A stretch of DNA of 7,250 nt from the NCBI GenBank assembly GCA_040877875.1, contig JBBDNC010000024.1:1-7250 (forward strand), written 5' to 3'. Of the stretch, positions 6,803-7,250 are shown piece after piece. The DNA comes from JBBDNC01 sp040877875. Its GTDB lineage: Bacteria; Bacteroidota; Rhodothermia; Balneolales; Balneolaceae. Position 1 is the stretch's first letter, and the number at the start of each line of letters is the position of its first letter. A program made the translations under genes and the position numbers. The notes below the pieces were generated by a model. The model did no database searches and was not told the DNA's origin. It worked only from the letters and a program-made list of their open reading frames with translations.

Positions 6803-7250
6803 CAGGGTGTTCAACTCATTGATTTCAAATAGTGAACGTGGAAACAGTAACAGACGACAAACCGGAATTTGATCAGGGGCTTTCGAATGGCACGATCACT
6901 TCTTACCTGGAAAAGAACCGGCAGGCTGGATACTCGAGGGCCTTCCCTATATCGAACGACCCGAGATGACCGAAACGGACTATTGGCGTGTTAACCATAA
7001 GATATGGGTTAAGTTAAAGAGGTCTATGCTTCTGGCAATACACTCCTTTGTGATCCCACGCATCGACCTCGGAGCGCTCTTTTTTTATTTCTCGAAGCAA
7101 AAATATCTAAACCTGGACCCATAAGATTTGAATTGACACGACACCAGCTTCCAATGGTGGAATAACAAAAAAATGATCTGAGAGAGGCAACCCCTCGAAG
7201 GAATTCCCTGTATAGCTTATATACAACCAAGGGCTGACTCTGCTTGACAA
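6803..7250. other. Gene-poor stretch after recG with no recognised product
   Basis: No complete gene is supported here. On the plus strand, a frame from GTG 6832 to TGA 6969 has 45 codons. A second frame is open from 6873 to a stop at 7124 and includes ATG 6966; it reads GWILEGLPYIERPEMTE in its first half. The two overlap and could be the halves of a frameshifted gene remnant, but I recognise no family. On the minus strand, 7230-7024 is open for 68 codons from a TTG with no family features. Short dyads lie at 6991-7012 (TTAACCAT against ATGGGTTAA), 7142-7159 (CACCA/TGGTG), 7184-7196 (GAGG/CCTC) and 7209-7225 (TGTATA/TATACA). The window ends in TTGACAA, which could be the start of a promoter for a gene beyond the edge. 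Confidence 0.5.

Noticed and set aside
7063..7090. Terminator with GAGCGCTC followed by T7
   Set aside because: GAGCGCTC is a perfect palindrome with no room for a loop, so it cannot form a terminator hairpin alone. No longer stem was found around it.
7085..7150. tRNA-like T-arm (TTCAAATC) on the minus strand
   Set aside because: The flanking bases do not form a 5-base T stem, and no acceptor or anticodon arms could be found around it.
7131..7166. TTGACA at 7133 as a sigma-70 promoter
   Set aside because: The bases 17 positions downstream (GGTGGA) do not resemble a -10 element, and no TAnnTTTG follows at a suitable distance.
7024..7230. Minus-strand frame of 68 codons near the right edge
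   Set aside because: It has a TTG start with no supporting signal, no recognisable domain, and it runs through several short dyads. It is probably chance.

Overview
The window holds a bacterial str (streptomycin) ribosomal operon on the minus strand and a recG gene on the plus strand, transcribed divergently from a shared AT-rich spacer of about 190 bases. The organism is most likely a member of the Bacteroidota or the neighbouring Balneolota/Rhodothermota. Four observations support this. S7 has its N-terminus and ends in HFRF as in that group, EF-G domain IV carries a KKQTGGRGKFAD-type segment, none of the five genes has a clear Shine-Dalgarno sequence, and the rpsL upstream region has a near match to the Bacteroidota promoter (TTG, then about 21 bases, then TAnnTTTG). 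This placement is inference from sequence character, not from a database comparison.

Read in the direction of transcription (right to left), the operon is rpsL (S12, 4533-4162), rpsG (S7, 3876-3409), fusA (EF-G, 3361-1217) and tuf (EF-Tu, 1199-12). The left edge cuts just after the tuf stop, where rpsJ and the S10 operon often follow in this group. The fusA-tuf gap is 17 bases and the rpsG-fusA gap is 47 bases. The rpsL-rpsG gap is 285 bases, which is unusually wide. About half of that gap is one unit, a 140-base quasi-palindrome with imperfect terminal inverted repeats (GAGGG...CCCTC), flanked by a perfect 5-base direct repeat TAATA. It looks like a small non-autonomous (MITE-like) insertion sitting inside an essential operon and necessarily co-transcribed with it.

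To the right, recG (4725-6794) encodes a complete RecG branch-migration helicase of 689 residues and probably uses a TTG start. The last 450 bases contain no recognisable gene. They hold short open stretches in two frames that may be a decayed gene, plus several small dyads.

The four operon genes work together in translation: S12 and S7 are structural proteins of the 30S subunit at the decoding centre and the head/E-site, EF-Tu delivers aminoacyl-tRNA, and EF-G drives translocation. RecG acts separately, in replication-fork rescue and recombination. The least ordinary features are the insertion between rpsL and rpsG, the GTG start of rpsL, and the contrast in codon use between tuf and fusA. 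I found no sign of a larger undescribed multi-gene system.
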